A DNA stretch of 64,000 nucleotides, taken from contig PEFW01000008.1 in NCBI GenBank assembly GCA_002890675.1, positions 1-64,000 on the forward strand, read 5' to 3'. Shown piece by piece: positions 54,882 to 64,000 of this stretch. Source of the DNA: Candidatus Methylaffinis lahnbergensis (GTDB lineage: Bacteria; Pseudomonadota; Alphaproteobacteria; Rhizobiales; Beijerinckiaceae). The stretch's first letter is position 1. Each line of letters opens with the position of its first letter. A model generated the notes under the pieces. It was not told where the DNA came from and made no database searches. It worked only from the letters and a program-made list of their open reading frames with translations. The position numbers and the translations under genes are program-made.

Positions 54882-56765
54882 ATGCAGGAGGCGAGAGAGG
54901 CGCTGGAACGCGTTTTCGGCTTTGCCCGCTTCCGGCCAGGACAAGAGGAAATTCTCGAAGCCGTGTTCGCGGGGGAAAACATTCTCGCGGTCATGCCGAC
55001 GGGATCGGGCAAATCGCTTGGCTATCAATTGCCAGCGATCGTGCGCAAGGGGCTCACCATCGTCGTCTCGCCACTGATCGCCTTGATGCGCGATCAGGTG
55101 CAGCAATTGCAAGCCCACGGAATAGCCGCCGCCGCGTTGAACTCATCGAATAGCGGCGAGGATAATGCGGCAATCGAGGCGGGCCTGCGGCGCAAACGCT
55201 ATCGCCTCGTCTATGTCGCGCCGGAGCGCCTCGTGCGTCCGGATACGCCAGAACTACTTCGCGAGGCGGGAGCAACCGTGTTCGCCATCGATGAGGCCCA
55301 TTGCGTCTCGCAATGGGGGCACGATTTCCGGCCCGAATATCTTGGCCTCGCGCAAGCGGCGCAAGCGATCGGCGATCTTCAAGTCATCGCGGTGACGGCC
55401 ACCGCCGACGCGCCAACCCGCGCGGACATCGTCAAAAAATTATTTACTGCCCAGCCGCGCGTTTTCGTTCGGTCCTTCGACCGGCCAAACATCCATCTCG
55501 CCATGCGGCGCAAGGCCAACGCCACGCGGCAAATCGAAACGATGATCGCACGTCACAAGCGTCAAAGCGGCATTGTTTATTGCGGCTCGCGCAAGGGCGT
55601 CGAGAATCTCGCGGAAACCCTGAGCGGGAAGGGCATTTTGGCGCTCGCCTACCATGCCGGCCTCGAATCGGGATTAAGATCGGCGCGCCAGGACGAATTT
55701 CTGCGCAACGACGGAACCGTCATTGTCGCCACGATCGCCTTCGGCATGGGGATCGACAAACCCAATGTCCGCTTTGTCTGCCACGCCGACCTGCCGCAAA
55801 GCATCGCAGCCTATTATCAGGAAATCGGCCGCGCCGGCCGTGATGGCCTGCCGGCGGACACGCTGACTTTGTTCAGCGATAGCGACATCAGGCTACGCGA
55901 GCGGCAAATATCCGATAGCGTGGCGCCACATGATCGCAAGCGGATGGAAAAGCGAAAGCTCAACGCCTTGATTGCCTTGTGCGAATCTCCGCGGTACCGC
56001 CGCCAGACGTTGCTCGCCGCTTTCGGGGAGGCCTCGAAGCCTTGCGGCAATTGCGATATTTGCGACGGGAAATGGCCGCTCTTCAACGGCGCGATCCCGG
56101 CGCAGAAGATCATGTCCGCGATCCGCCGCACCTCCGGGCGATTTTTTCCGGGCCACCTCGCCAATCTCCTCGTCGGCCAAGCAAGCGACGCAATCTTGCG
56201 GCATGGCCACGATCTCTTGCCGACATTCGGGGTCGGCAAAGAGTTCAATCCGGCCGAATGGCGAAGCATTTTTTACCAGCTTCACGCGGCGGATCTGATC
56301 GCTCAAGACCCGGAGGATCGCGATCGTTGGATTATCACCGGGACGGGACGTGCCGTGCTCTCGGGCGAGGCGCCTTTGACGCTGCGTGGCGACATCACTT
56401 TGTCGAGCGGGCGCAAGGCCGGCGTGCGGCGAAGCTTGGACGAGATCGAGGTTGCGCAGGCGAAGGATCCGGTGCTCCCGCGCGAGGCTTTCGAGCCGGT
56501 GAAGCCGGGGCTCTTGGCGCCGCCGCTGACGGCCCGGCAAGGCAGGCTGCTCGCCGCGCTCAAGGCCAAACGCCTGGAAATCGCGAGAGACCAAAAGCAA
56601 CCCGCCTTCGTTATTTTTCATGACAGAGTCTTGATCGAGATGGCCCTGGTGCGTCCTAAAACCGGCGAGGATTTGCTGCTTATTCCCGGCGTCGGACCAG
56701 CCAAGGCCGCGCGTTTTGGCGCGATCTTCCTCGCCGTCATCGCAAATCATGGCGACAGTTCATGA
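54882..56765 (+). CDS. recQ: ATP-dependent DNA helicase RecQ
   Basis: 3'-5' helicase in recombination repair. From MQEAREALERVFGFARFRPGQ the protein has 627 aa: PTGSGKS (Walker A), IDEAHCVSQWGHDFRPEY (DEAH), AFGMGIDKPNVRFVCHADLP and QEIGRAGRDGLP (motifs V-VI), a zinc site (CESPRYRRQTLLAAFGE, CGNCDIC), winged-helix RQC domain and a C-terminal HRDC domain (about 545-625). The frame is open to 54762; GTG 54870 is an alternative start. The 3' end overlaps ggt by 4 nt. Confidence 0.93.
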   Translation: MQEAREALERVFGFARFRPGQEEILEAVFAGENILAVMPTGSGKSLGYQLPAIVRKGLTIVVSPLIALMRDQVQQLQAHGIAAAALNSSNSGEDNAAIEAGLRRKRYRLVYVAPERLVRPDTPELLREAGATVFAIDEAHCVSQWGHDFRPEYLGLAQAAQAIGDLQVIAVTATADAPTRADIVKKLFTAQPRVFVRSFDRPNIHLAMRRKANATRQIETMIARHKRQSGIVYCGSRKGVENLAETLSGKGILALAYHAGLESGLRSARQDEFLRNDGTVIVATIAFGMGIDKPNVRFVCHADLPQSIAAYYQEIGRAGRDGLPADTLTLFSDSDIRLRERQISDSVAPHDRKRMEKRKLNALIALCESPRYRRQTLLAAFGEASKPCGNCDICDGKWPLFNGAIPAQKIMSAIRRTSGRFFPGHLANLLVGQASDAILRHGHDLLPTFGVGKEFNPAEWRSIFYQLHAADLIAQDPEDRDRWIITGTGRAVLSGEAPLTLRGDITLSSGRKAGVRRSLDEIEVAQAKDPVLPREAFEPVKPGLLAPPLTARQGRLLAALKAKRLEIARDQKQPAFVIFHDRVLIEMALVRPKTGEDLLLIPGVGPAKAARFGAIFLAVIANHGDSS

Positions 56766-58540
56766 GCATCGTTCCGGTTCAGACAAAGCCGTGCGGAGCG
56801 CCACGCAAGACGCTGCGCGCCAGCGTGCTTGTTCTCACTTGTCTCCTTGTTTTTTTTGCCGCGCGAGCCGAACCGCCGCTGGCGCCGGTAATCATTTCGC
56901 AAGGCGCGCGCGTTTTGCCGGTGCTGGCGAGCCATGGCATGGTCGTCGCGCAAGAAGGAACCGCGGCGAAAATCGGCGTCGACATTCTCCGACGCGGCGG
57001 CAACGCGGTCGATGCCGCGGTCGCCGTCGGGTTTGCCCTTGCCGTGACATTGCCCCGCGCGGGAAATCTCGGCGGCGGCGGCTTCATGCTCGTCTATTTT
57101 GCCAAAGAGAAGACAACCGCCGCCATCGACTACCGCGAAGCCGCGCCGGCCGATACGCCGCGCGACGTCTTTCTCAACGAGACGGGCGAGGCGGTGGCCG
57201 CGAAATCGCGCGATACCGGCCTTGCCGTCGGCGTGCCTGGAACCGTCGCCGGCTTGTCGCTCGCCCTGCGCAATTTTGGATCGGGAAAGTTCTCGATCGC
57301 CGAGCTGGTCGCGCCCGCCGTCGCGCTCGCCCGCTCCGGCATTGATGTCGAGGACGATCTCGCCGATTCCCTGCCGCATGCGCAGGCCCGGTTGAAACGC
57401 TGGCCCGCGTCAGCCCGGATTTTTTTGCGTCCGGATGGAAGGCCGCTTTCGCGCGGAGACAGGCTCGTGCAACCGGATTTGGCCGCCGTGCTGGATGCGA
57501 TCGGGCGCGATGGCGAGCGCGCCTTCTACGACGGCCCGGTCGCGGAAAAAATCGTTGCCGGCGTCCGCGCCGCTGGCGGCCGGATGACGCAGGACGATCT
57601 GAAATCCTACCGCGCGGTTGAGCGGGCGCCCCTGCATGGCTTCTATCGCGGCCACGAAATCATTGCGATGCCACCGCCCTCGTCGGGCGGGGTTCATATC
57701 ATCGAACTCCTCAATGTGCTCGAAGGCTTTCCGCTCGCCGCACAGGGCGCCAACTCGGCCGCGAACATTCACCTCATGGCGGAAGCGATGAAATTGGCCT
57801 ACGAGGATCGCGCTGAATATCTTGGCGATCCAGACCACGTGCCGGTCCCGGTCAAAGGCCTGATTTCGAAAGCCTATGCGCAGCGCTTGCGCGCGGAAAT
57901 TTCGCTCGTGCGGGCGCGGCCTTCGGCCGAGATCAAGGCGCTCGATCCTTTGCCCTATGAGAGCGACCAGACGACACATTTTTCGATTGTTGACAACGAC
58001 GGCAATGCGGTCGCCAACACTTACACTCTGAATTTTTCCTATGGCCTCGGCCTCGTCGCCGAAGGGACCGGCATCCTGCTCAACAATGAGCTCGATGATT
58101 TCGCCGCAAAGCCAGGAGCGAAGAATGCCTACGGCCTCACCGGCGGGACCGCCAATGCGCCGGGGCCGCGCAAACGGCCGCTGTCGTCGATGGCGCCCAC
58201 ATTCGTTTTTCGCGACGGCGAACTCGAACTTGTCACCGGCTCTCCAGGTGGTTCGCGGATCATCACGATCGTCACGGAAATCATTCTCGACATCGTCGAT
58301 TTCGGCATGAACATCGCTGAGGCGACCGAGGCGGTGCGCGTTCATCACCAATGGTTGCCGGATGAATTGCAGGTCGAGCGCGGTCTTAATCCCGATGCGA
58401 TCCGGCTGCTCGAAGCACTGGGCCACAGTGTCGCGGTTCACGGCGCCTGGGGCTCGGCGCAGAGCATTTTTCGCGAAAACGGCGTGTTGATGGGTGCCGC
58501 CGACACAAGGCAACGGGGCACCTTGGCCACCGGATATTGA
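56762..58540 (+). CDS. ggt: gamma-glutamyltransferase
   Basis: Periplasmic enzyme cleaving glutathione and gamma-glutamyl compounds; the precursor cuts itself at a threonine. The 592-aa protein has a signal peptide (RASVLVLTCLLVFFAARA), GGNAVDAAVAVGFALAVTLP, the cleavage site at about residue 405 (SDQTTHFSIVDNDGNAVANT, first Thr of TTHFS likely) and GTGILLNNELDDF. ATG 56762 overlaps the recQ stop. Confidence 0.94.
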   Translation: MSIVPVQTKPCGAPRKTLRASVLVLTCLLVFFAARAEPPLAPVIISQGARVLPVLASHGMVVAQEGTAAKIGVDILRRGGNAVDAAVAVGFALAVTLPRAGNLGGGGFMLVYFAKEKTTAAIDYREAAPADTPRDVFLNETGEAVAAKSRDTGLAVGVPGTVAGLSLALRNFGSGKFSIAELVAPAVALARSGIDVEDDLADSLPHAQARLKRWPASARIFLRPDGRPLSRGDRLVQPDLAAVLDAIGRDGERAFYDGPVAEKIVAGVRAAGGRMTQDDLKSYRAVERAPLHGFYRGHEIIAMPPPSSGGVHIIELLNVLEGFPLAAQGANSAANIHLMAEAMKLAYEDRAEYLGDPDHVPVPVKGLISKAYAQRLRAEISLVRARPSAEIKALDPLPYESDQTTHFSIVDNDGNAVANTYTLNFSYGLGLVAEGTGILLNNELDDFAAKPGAKNAYGLTGGTANAPGPRKRPLSSMAPTFVFRDGELELVTGSPGGSRIITIVTEIILDIVDFGMNIAEATEAVRVHHQWLPDELQVERGLNPDAIRLLEALGHSVAVHGAWGSAQSIFRENGVLMGAADTRQRGTLATGY

Positions 58541-58940
58541 GGTCCGGCCGCGTCACGCATAGCCTCCGGGTGCTCCTTGCAGAACTGGCCGAAGCGCGCG
58601 GTACGGGCCGCGCCGGACTATTGTTTTTTAACCGAGGCTACCCCATGAATATTTAAAATATACCATTTCAAACCGGGATCATACGCTTTCTGCCTTCGCC
58701 ACGAGCCCCAATGCGGACCCGCCCGATTTCGAGCCGCCGCCCCGTCCCGTGCTTTTCCGCGCATTCTTACCGGTCTCAAGCCGCCGGATGTATGAGGCCA
58801 TGAGTATTTTCGCCCCGTCAATCGTACCAAAATGTTTCACGTGAGACATCTTGCTACGATCCGCTCGCGGACCTTGATCGTCGTCCTGGGAGTCGGCAGG
58901 CCGCATGAGCATGAGTCGGGAAAACGCGGGAAGGGCCAGT
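58541..58940. other. non-coding stretch between ggt and the rmlA fragment
   Basis: 400 bases with no convincing gene. A minus-strand frame (58679..58912) encodes a 77-aa Gly/Ser/Lys-rich peptide without family character. The first part contains the candidate ggt terminator at 58596..58627. Confidence 0.4.
58596..58627 (+). terminator. candidate rho-independent terminator after ggt
   Basis: A GCGCGG-TACGGG-CCGCGC hairpin (58596..58613) is followed, after a CGGACTATTG spacer, by a run of six T. The spacer makes it weaker than a classic terminator. Confidence 0.4.
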
Positions 58941-59190
58941 TCAGGCTCCGGCGGACCCCTGCGGTCGTCCAGCGTCGGCGAGCCGGCTCAGATAGTCTCC
59001 GTAGCCGGATTTGCCGTAGCGGCCGGCGTTCGCGACCAAAAGGTCACGATCGATAAAACCTTTATAATATGCGACTTCCTCAGCGCAGGAGATCTTCAAA
59101 CCCTGGCGCCGCTCGAGAATTTCCACGTATTTGCCGGCCTCGAGAAGGCTCTCGTGGGTTCCGGTGTCGAGCCAGGCGAAGCCGCGGCCC
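58941..59190 (-). pseudogene. rmlA: C-terminal fragment of glucose-1-phosphate thymidylyltransferase
   Basis: The minus strand reads LGRGFAWLDTGTHESLLEAG, then QGLKISCAEEVAYYKGFIDR and GRYGKSGYGDYLSRLAD, the last 80 or so residues of RmlA (dTDP-glucose synthesis). The N-terminal nucleotide-binding two thirds are missing. The upstream end fuses, near 59185-59195, to a fragment of a different gene in another frame. Confidence 0.8.
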
Positions 59191-59425
59191 AATAGAGGAA
59201 AGGGTGAAATTTCTTCGCGAGGATTTGTGCGACTACCAGTACCACGAGCAGGCCAAAGAAGAAGGCAGTGCCGGCGAAGCCCCAATTGAGCGTCATGGTG
59301 ACGGAGTCGCCGCCGGTCTCGCCCAGCGTCGTCGCGACGATCTTGATGATCCAGAATACAAGGGTGACTTCGGGGACCTTGCTCATGGCCGCCTGTTTCA
59401 ATCCGTAATAGATTGGTGCATCCAT
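59185..59425 (-). pseudogene. N-terminal fragment of a COG4705-like membrane-anchored protein
   Basis: From ATG 59425 (an inner ATG gives MSKVPEVTLVFWIIKIVATT) the protein has two hydrophobic helices and the conserved KHxFHPFLYW-like segment LAKKFHPFLYW, then leaves the family and runs out of frame through the rmlA fragment. The full-length family has four or more helices, so about half is lost. Confidence 0.7.
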
Positions 59426-59686
59426 GCCTTATCTTCCAAAAGTTGTCGGCCTCTCCGGGCTCCTATAATTCGCGTGTGTTCCGCCCCGCTGCCACAATCG
59501 TCCGGTTCAGCGCGCGGATGCCCGTCGAGACTTTCGCACTGGGTTTGCCAGTCGCAGAGCGGCTATCGTGGGCCAGGTGACAGGACGGCTTCCTTACCCA
59601 TTGCTGACTTCCGGTGCAAAATTCAAGCAGACCGTGATATGTGCGGAACTTAGAGGTTTGATTCAAAAAGACTTTTTGTAAACCCT

Positions 59687-60850
<1,164 letters not shown>

Positions 60851-61084
60851 TCATAGCATCTCCGCCGGGGGCGACAATATGTCCCTCGCCTTGGCGATCG
60901 TTGCCGGGGCGTGTCCGGCGCGGGCCGCGAAGGCGAGGAGCAGGGACTCGTCGGAGGCGAGATGATCGAGGATCGCGGCCAAAAATCCAGGTTCTCCAGC
61001 CGCCGCCCGCAAACTATCCCGTCCAAGGCCAGACAGAGCCAAGAAACGGTCGAGCCTGCCTGGATTTCCGGCCAGAAAGGTCAA
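60851..61084 (-). CDS. DUF3572 family protein
   Basis: 77 aa beginning at TTG 61084 (TFLAGNPGRLDRFLALSGLG), with LRAAAGEPGFLAAILDHLAS and DESLLLAFAARAG, the full DUF3572 core. Family-like sequence (AAPESIAIEV) extends about 12 residues upstream without an ATG, GTG or TTG, so the real start is unclear or lost. DUF3572, divK and pleD are neighbours in many Hyphomicrobiales. Function unknown. Confidence 0.72.
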   Translation of the reverse strand: MTFLAGNPGRLDRFLALSGLGRDSLRAAAGEPGFLAAILDHLASDESLLLAFAARAGHAPATIAKARDILSPPAEML

Positions 61085-61173
61085 AACCTCGATCGCTATC
61101 GATTCGGGGGCGGCTTTGGTGAGTTGTGGCGGTTTAGCCGGCGAGGACCTGAAATCGAATTTTTCGACTATAA

Positions 61174-61241
61174 CGATTTCCCTTTCGTCAATCTCTATCC
61201 GTTATACCGATTTCCCTTTCGTCAAGTTCTATCTGTTACTG
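61174..61241. repeat. tandem 34-bp direct repeat upstream of divK
   Basis: Two copies, 61174..61207 and 61208..61241, both starting CGATTTCCCTTTCGTCAA. The second halves differ at several bases. They lie between the divergent DUF3572 and divK genes, so could be regulatory-protein sites. Confidence 0.65.
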
Positions 61242-61302
61242 ACGAGTGCGGCTGAACTTTCCCCGACGTGGATCGTCCGCCGCCCCGAGCCGGGAATTTC
61301 CG

Positions 61303-61674
61303 ATGCAAAAACGTATTCTAATCGTGGAAGACAACGAGTTGAACATGAAGTTGTTCAACGATCTGTTGGAGGCGCATGGCTATAAGACAGTGCAAACCCG
61401 CAGCGGCGTCGAAGCGGTGGAACTCGCGCGACTGCACAAACCCGATCTCATTTTGATGGATATTCAACTGCCCGAAGTCTCCGGGCTTCAGGTCACGCAA
61501 ACGATCAAGGACGACGAAGTTCTGCGCCATATTCCAGTGATCGCGATCACCGCTTTCGCCATGAAGGGCGACGAGGAAAAAATCAGGCTGGGCGGATGCG
61601 AGGCCTATTTGTCGAAACCGATCTCCATCGTGAAGTTCCTCGAAACCGTGCGCAATTATCTCCACGAACAATAA
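61303..61674 (+). CDS. divK: single-domain response regulator DivK
   Basis: 123-aa receiver domain controlling cell-cycle kinases. Motifs: [20 protein letters not shown] (acidic pocket), [15 protein letters not shown] with the phosphorylated Asp (about 53), [13 protein letters not shown] (Thr/Ala switch) and YLSKPISI with the conserved Lys. ATG 61303 gives the canonical [12 protein letters not shown] start. pleD normally follows, and here its first part does. Confidence 0.93.
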   Translation: MQKRILIVEDNELNMKLFNDLLEAHGYKTVQTRSGVEAVELARLHKPDLILMDIQLPEVSGLQVTQTIKDDEVLRHIPVIAITAFAMKGDEEKIRLGGCEAYLSKPISIVKFLETVRNYLHEQ

Positions 61675-61730
61675 TCGCTAGAATGATTTGCCGGGAACCC
61701 CCAGCGTGACAAGACTGGAACACCCATAGC

Positions 61731-61943
61731 ATGACCGCAAGGGTCCTGGTTGTCGACGATCTGCTTCCCAATCTCAAGCTGCTCGAAGCGCGGTTAAGCG
61801 CCGAATATTTTGAGGTTTTGACCGCGGCGAACGGCATCGATGCCTTGAAAATCTGCGCCAACGGCGATTGCGACATCGTTCTTCTCGATGTGATGATGCC
61901 GGGAATGGACGGATTGGAAGTCCGTTTTAAACATTGTTTTTAA
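61731..61943 (+). pseudogene. pleD: pleD, truncated after the first receiver segment
   Basis: MTARVLVVDDLLPNLKLLEA through LLDVMMPGMDGLEV is the start of the PleD diguanylate cyclase receiver, containing its phosphoryl-acceptor Asp. After residue 64 the sequence changes to an unrelated tail (RFKHCF) and stops. The intact protein has two receivers and a GGDEF domain of about 455 residues. The change coincides with the start of an integrase-bearing element. Confidence 0.85.
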
Positions 61944-61979
61944 AATACTTTCATGATTTTTGTTGCAGTCTTGTCGCAT
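61923..61979. other. candidate attachment-site junction of an integrated element
   Basis: PleD similarity ends at 61922. The 57 bases from there to the integrase stop at 61980 are AT-rich, unlike both flanks, as expected at an element end. The core sequence cannot be defined without the opposite junction. Confidence 0.4.
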
Positions 61980-63146
61980 TCACCCCAGAAGCGACTTTTC
62001 CGCCGCCGCAAGCTCCGAACCATCGTCGCCACGCGGGAAGAGGTGGCCATAAACGTCCAAGGTCATGCCGATCGTCGAATGCCCAAGCCGTTCCTGGACA
62101 AGCTTCGGCGTCAAACCGAGCCCGCCATCCTCCCGCCGGTTGATGCACCAGGACGCATAGAAATGCCGGAGCGCATGCAAGCCGGGATATTGCGCCGCGC
62201 CGTCCGGCGTCACGACGCCCGCCGCAACCTGCGCCGGATGCCATCCGTAAAACACGATGTTGCTGTGACTCCGCACATGCCCGCGGCTCGAAACGAAAAC
62301 TATGTCGGCACCGACCGGACAGGTCAGCCTCAATTCCCGCAAGGCATTCGCCATGATCGGCGGCAGCGGGACCGTCCGCTCGCCGGACTCCGACTTCGGC
62401 GCCCCGATCGCATTATATCGATCAGCCCGTTGCCGGACGTATAGCTCGCCTTTTTTGAGATCCACGTCGGCCCAGCGCAAACCACGCAACTCGGAGGCCC
62501 GGAGCCCGGTAAAGATCGCCGTCAATAGGACAGGGCGCCAAAGCCCTTGAAGCGCCCCGACAATGGCCCTGATTTCCTCGCGGCTTGGGATATCAACACC
62601 AACCTTCAAGTGGCCTTTCTGGCGCTTGTCCGCCCGGCGGTCGACGCCTTTCTTGCGGCGTGAACCTAGATCGCGGACGACATTGCGGGAGACGAGCCCA
62701 CGCTCTTGCGCGTCCGAAAGCATGGAGCCAAGGCTGGTAAGGATCTTGCGAATCATCGCGGCCGACCGGCCATCTGTGCGCAGCCGGTCCTCAAAATCCC
62801 GGACCGCCGGGGCCGATATTCGCGAGAGCTTCACCCGGCCAAGCGAAGGGACTATGTGCAACCTTGCATGCTGTTCATAGGCGGCCAGCGTGGCCCGTTC
62901 TAGCCCGCGTGCCGCACCCGTCGTCAGCCAAAGATCCGCTGCATCGCGGATCGTGACGCTATCGCTATCCGCCGTGTGAACGCCTTCGCGAACTTCGACT
63001 TTGGCCTTGGCAATAAATGCGTCGGCATCCTTCTTGCGGGCGAAGGTTTTGACATGGCGCTTGCCGGATTGGCCGGTGTAGTCGCAAAGCCAAGCCTGCC
63101 GCTCTTCGCCGGCCGCTGTTTTCCATGTGCGCTTTCTGACCGACAT
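61980..63146 (-). CDS. tyrosine recombinase (phage-type integrase)
   Basis: 388 aa. N-terminal Arm-type domain (CDYTGQSGKRHVKTFARKKD), core-binding SAM-like domain (about 60-160, YEQHARLHIVPSLGRVKLSR), catalytic domain with FTGLRASELRGLRWADVD (Arg I), HALRHFYASW (H-x-x-R) and LGHSTIGMTLDVYGHLFP (His and Tyr nucleophile). Complete and apparently functional. Its 3' end faces the pleD junction, the usual position relative to att. Confidence 0.93.
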   Translation of the reverse strand: MSVRKRTWKTAAGEERQAWLCDYTGQSGKRHVKTFARKKDADAFIAKAKVEVREGVHTADSDSVTIRDAADLWLTTGAARGLERATLAAYEQHARLHIVPSLGRVKLSRISAPAVRDFEDRLRTDGRSAAMIRKILTSLGSMLSDAQERGLVSRNVVRDLGSRRKKGVDRRADKRQKGHLKVGVDIPSREEIRAIVGALQGLWRPVLLTAIFTGLRASELRGLRWADVDLKKGELYVRQRADRYNAIGAPKSESGERTVPLPPIMANALRELRLTCPVGADIVFVSSRGHVRSHSNIVFYGWHPAQVAAGVVTPDGAAQYPGLHALRHFYASWCINRREDGGLGLTPKLVQERLGHSTIGMTLDVYGHLFPRGDDGSELAAAEKSLLG

Positions 63147-63216
63147 TGTGTCACCTTATACCTTAGCGGTCACCTATCATCGATCCGCCGCAAACATGGC
63201 GCCACAGGTGGAACAT

Positions 63217-63453
63217 TTAGTGCTCGCAAGCGATAAATGGCAATCGCCGGGCTGTGGGCTCCCGACTGACCGGCGAAGACGCCTGTTGAGGCGCAGCCCC
63301 CTGATCTGGCGCGCTCACCAGGTCGGGGGCCCTGCTCACTCCCGGCGGCGCCATCCGCCCGCCACGCGCCCTGAGCCGCTCCACCAGCCAGCACCGCGCG
63401 CGAACTTTCCATATGATACACCGGATGCGAATGAGATCACGAGTGGTGAGCAT
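63217..63453 (-). CDS. hypothetical small protein of the integrated element
   Basis: 78 aa from ATG 63453 (MLTTRDLIRIRCIIWKVRAR), overlapping the 3' end of the next upstream ORF by 17 nt as in compact element operons. N-terminal basic helix, then Pro/Ser/Ala-rich tail. No family recognised. An alternative frame (63170..63421) covers the same DNA, so the choice is uncertain. Confidence 0.4.
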   Translation of the reverse strand: MLTTRDLIRIRCIIWKVRARCWLVERLRARGGRMAPPGVSRAPDLVSAPDQGAAPQQASSPVSREPTARRLPFIACEH

Positions 63454-63679
63454 GTTGGTTTCCGTTCGCCTCGGAGGCGTGGATTTCCAGCACCGCCGCG
63501 AGATACTCCTCGCGCACTTTGGCCGCCTTCACCTCGAATTGCTGCTCCAGCTCCCACAGCCGGGTTTCGCAGGCATATCTGGCCTCCGATAGTCGCACGA
63601 CCTTGTCCGAGGACTCGATAAGCACGCCTTGTGACGGCACCCCGAACGTTTGTCTTGTGGATTGTGCCATGTTTTGCAC
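63437..63679 (-). CDS. hypothetical helical protein of the integrated element
   Basis: 80 aa (an inner ATG at 63667 gives MAQSTRQTFGVPSQGVLIES). The centre, ARYACETRLWELEQQFEVKA then AKVREEYLAAVLEIH, is a strong coiled-coil-like helix and the frame is clean. No domain is known to me. Likely transcribed with the ORF ending at 63217. Confidence 0.5.
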   Translation of the reverse strand: MQNMAQSTRQTFGVPSQGVLIESSDKVVRLSEARYACETRLWELEQQFEVKAAKVREEYLAAVLEIHASEANGNQHAHHS

Positions 63680-64000
63680 CTCGATGCCTCTCTCCGCCTC
63701 CTTCGATGAGCCGCCCCATCGCCGCTGTCACTGTTGCAGAACGAACACGCACAACCATTGTTCTTGATCACGGACATGAAAATCAAAAACATGGTTAATC
63801 AGGTTTAAGACTGCTGAACGGAATTGCTGTGTGTTAGGGCTCGCTCGGCGGCGCCGCCGCCAAGATTGCCTGAATTTGGCCTGAATATTGCTTATTCGTT
63901 TTGGCTTGGCTTCCTCCCAAAGCCAGTGACCTTCTGCCCCTGGTCTGGTCGCATAACTCCTTTCGCGCGGCCGGTCAGGGGCATTTTGTATTCCACTCTC
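63680..64000. other. gene-free right edge of the window
   Basis: 321 bases inside the integrated element. No convincing ORF; the overlapping minus-strand frames start in poor context. It may hold the promoter of the two small ORFs. The AT-rich patch around 63770-63810 is the likeliest promoter position. Confidence 0.35.

Noticed and set aside
58679..58912. 77-aa minus-strand ORF after ggt
   Set aside because: Low-complexity Gly/Ser/Lys content, no clear ribosome binding site and decayed surroundings; kept only as part of the gene-free stretch.
61174..61241. Tandem repeat considered as a CRISPR-type array
   Set aside because: Only two adjacent copies with no spacer between them and no cas genes nearby.

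Overview
The window is high-GC alphaproteobacterial DNA. A Hyphomicrobiales (Rhizobiales) member, probably Beijerinckiaceae-like and methylotroph-related, fits best. The reasons are the 14-gene nuo operon followed by birA, RNase J and mce; serC-serA; a PDH operon whose E1-beta carries a lipoyl domain; lysC beside ptsP; the DUF3572/divK/pleD block; and an ABC cluster of the type that accompanies PQQ-dependent alcohol dehydrogenases. The genus is inferred from gene content only.

Layout. 0-8 kb: a partial gene at the left edge, a decayed IS5-family transposase, the serC-serA serine pathway (minus strand) with a MITE-like inverted-repeat element upstream, a padR pair, plsY and dprA. 8-26 kb: the complex I operon nuoA to nuoN (plus strand), with two extra small ORFs between nuoD/nuoE and nuoF/nuoG, then birA, rnj and mce. 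26-31 kb: an accessory stretch with two orphan small genes, an ArsR/SRPBCC pair, and a complete IS1595-type element (28060..30112). The element has perfect 27-bp ends, an 8-bp target duplication and passenger genes. It lies inside a palindrome directly upstream of arsR. Extensin-like and arfB genes follow.

31-46 kb: pdhA-pdhB-pdhC-lpdA (minus strand), interrupted by a DUF559 gene bracketed by inverted copies of a palindromic repeat. Next comes an insert of a SABATH-type carboxyl methyltransferase, a small exported protein and an AraC regulator between pdhA and ftsB, then ptsP, lysC and ubiG. 46-55 kb: an IS110 remnant, hemD, a four-gene ABC/beta-propeller cluster of the PQQ-alcohol-dehydrogenase-associated type, a c-type cytochrome, and a NitT/TauT-type ABC importer. 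55-64 kb: recQ, ggt, a deletion scar joining a rmlA fragment to a membrane-protein fragment, hemB, DUF3572, divK, and a pleD cut after about 64 codons. A tyrosine recombinase and small ORFs follow; they look like the left end of an integrated element that continues past the window.

Most of the window is housekeeping. The atypical DNA is in small inserts placed between conserved neighbours: the IS1595 passenger element, the DUF559 cassette, the SABATH/AraC insert, the nuo insertions, the MITE, and the integrated element that truncates pleD. No tRNA, rRNA or CRISPR array was recognised.
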